DNA of 64,000 bases from Tenggerimyces flavus (lineage in GTDB: Bacteria; Actinomycetota; Actinomycetes; Propionibacteriales; Actinopolymorphaceae): assembly GCF_016907715.1 (NCBI RefSeq), contig NZ_JAFBCM010000001.1, positions 7,355,420-7,419,419 on the forward strand, written 5' to 3'. Below the pieces are notes generated by a model. The model had not been told where the DNA came from. It did not search any database and was given only the letters and a program-made list of their open reading frames with translations. Positions within the stretch are counted from its first letter, which is position 1, and the number at the start of each line of letters is the position of its first letter. The position numbers and the translations under genes were made by a program. Shown one piece after another: positions 63,331-64,000 of the stretch.

Positions 63331-64000
63331 TCAGGCGCGGACGGCGCGCAGGGATGGGGAGCCGAGGCAGGCGAGGCCGGCGACGACGGTTGCCAGGGCG
63401 CTCGCGCCGATCACCGTGGTCGAGGGCAGCACGCCGAGCAGAGCCCCACCGAGCGCGGCTCCGGCGGGCGAGGCGCCCACGACGAGGGCGCGTCGCGCGC
63501 CGAAGACCTCACCATGCCGTTCGATCGGAACCAGCCGTTGAATAACGGTCGCCTCGATCGCGACGTACGGCGCCCACATCATCCCGGCGACGAACAGGAC
63601 CGCTATCGCGGGCACGAGGTCGTGCAGGAACACGACCGGGAACAGCACGATCCCCCACGCGATTGCCCCACAAGCGTTGACGATTCCGGGCCGTAGCCGG
63701 GACAGTGGCCGCACGAACAACAGGCCGACCATCGCGCCGGCACCGATCGCCGAGGTCAGGGCGCCGTAGCCGGCCGGACCCACGGCGAGCACGTCCTGGG
63801 CGAAGAGCGGCAGCGCGGGCTCAAGCGGTCCGTAGGCGAAGAAGTACACGACGGACAGCAGGTACAGGGCGCGTACGGCAGGCGTGCGCCAGATCAGCTG
63901 GAACCCGTTCGCGCTCCCCCGGCGGTCGCTCGGTGGGACCTGGAGCTCGCCCAGCCGGCGTGCGAGGAGGCCGGCGGCGATGAGCGCGGCCGCGGGGAGC
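63331..64000 (-). CDS. MFS transporter (partial, 5' end beyond window)
   Basis: The C-terminal 223 residues of an MFS protein: TPAVRALYLLSVVYFFAYGP, LPLFAQDVLAVGPAGYGALT, MWAPYVAIEATVIQRLVPIE, HGEVFGARRALVVGASPAGA, the last four resembling macrolide- or enterobactin-type exporters. The frame is open to base 64000. It is convergent with the NRAMP operon. Confidence 0.85.
   Translation of the reverse strand, partial: LPAAALIAAGLLARRLGELQVPPSDRRGSANGFQLIWRTPAVRALYLLSVVYFFAYGPLEPALPLFAQDVLAVGPAGYGALTSAIGAGAMVGLLFVRPLSRLRPGIVNACGAIAWGIVLFPVVFLHDLVPAIAVLFVAGMMWAPYVAIEATVIQRLVPIERHGEVFGARRALVVGASPAGAALGGALLGVLPSTTVIGASALATVVAGLACLGSPSLRAVRA

Noticed and set aside
1-64000. CRISPR arrays, rRNA or tRNA genes
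   Set aside because: No regularly spaced repeats and no conserved RNA sequence was seen; short tandem repeats are adjacent, without spacers.

Overview
The window is GC-rich DNA with GC-rich third codon positions and frequent GTG/TTG starts. Its gene families (GAF-ANTAR, STAS, PRC-barrel, DUF899, DUF2188, DUF6247, paired CrcB with DUF190) are typical of Actinobacteria, probably a soil actinomycete; the sequence does not allow a genus call. No rRNA, tRNA or CRISPR array was recognised. Most of the window looks like an accessory and decaying region. Many recognisable genes carry frameshifts, internal deletions or nonsense codons, and several genes occur twice, one copy being a fragment. The intact 6.4-kb RHS gene and other long intact genes argue against sequencing error as the only cause, although single-base indels in otherwise good genes need checking in reads.

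Layout. 0-4.4 kb: hydrolase, IstB remnant, a collapsed copy of a tyrosine recombinase, small hypotheticals. 4.7-17 kb: two paralogous flavodoxin-like reductases enclosing a signalling and stress set: ECF sigma factor, three GAF-ANTAR genes (one intact), STAS protein, DUF2188, FAD-Rieske oxidoreductase, hemerythrin, KGG-type small protein, broken phoU and PRC-barrel protein. A ruined ParE/antitoxin pair sits inside it. 17.5-27 kb: frameshifted EEP phosphatase, CGNR regulator divergent from an MFS exporter, SRPBCC protein, an AbrB-ABC ATPase-permease operon, and a TetR/FAD-monooxygenase divergent pair with a 48-bp palindrome between them. 27-29.5 kb: fluoride-export operon (CrcB, DUF190, CrcB, small membrane protein) and a universal stress protein. 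29.7-44 kb: mixed metabolic genes, an RHH/PIN toxin-antitoxin pair, a simple insertion sequence with doubled terminal repeats, and remnants. 44-49.1 kb: a decayed TniA/TniB/TniQ transposon. 49.5-56.4 kb: a secreted RHS-type polymorphic toxin with an HExxH C-terminal domain, followed by a candidate immunity lipoprotein. 56.9-58.6 kb: an intact tyrosine recombinase start-stop coupled to a membrane protein and preceded by a dyad that recurs at 2.8 and 22.7 kb. 58.8-60.7 kb: remnants. 60.8-63.3 kb: a four-gene overlapping operon around an unusual NRAMP-type transporter. The window ends inside an MFS gene.

How the genes may work together (inference). The RHS gene and following lipoprotein fit a contact-dependent toxin-immunity module. 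The three dyad-plus-recombinase-5'-end copies suggest that the recombinase, or the element carrying it, has inserted or been duplicated repeatedly and contributed to the mosaic. The NRAMP, fluoride and redox/stress genes are the main apparently functional metabolic modules.
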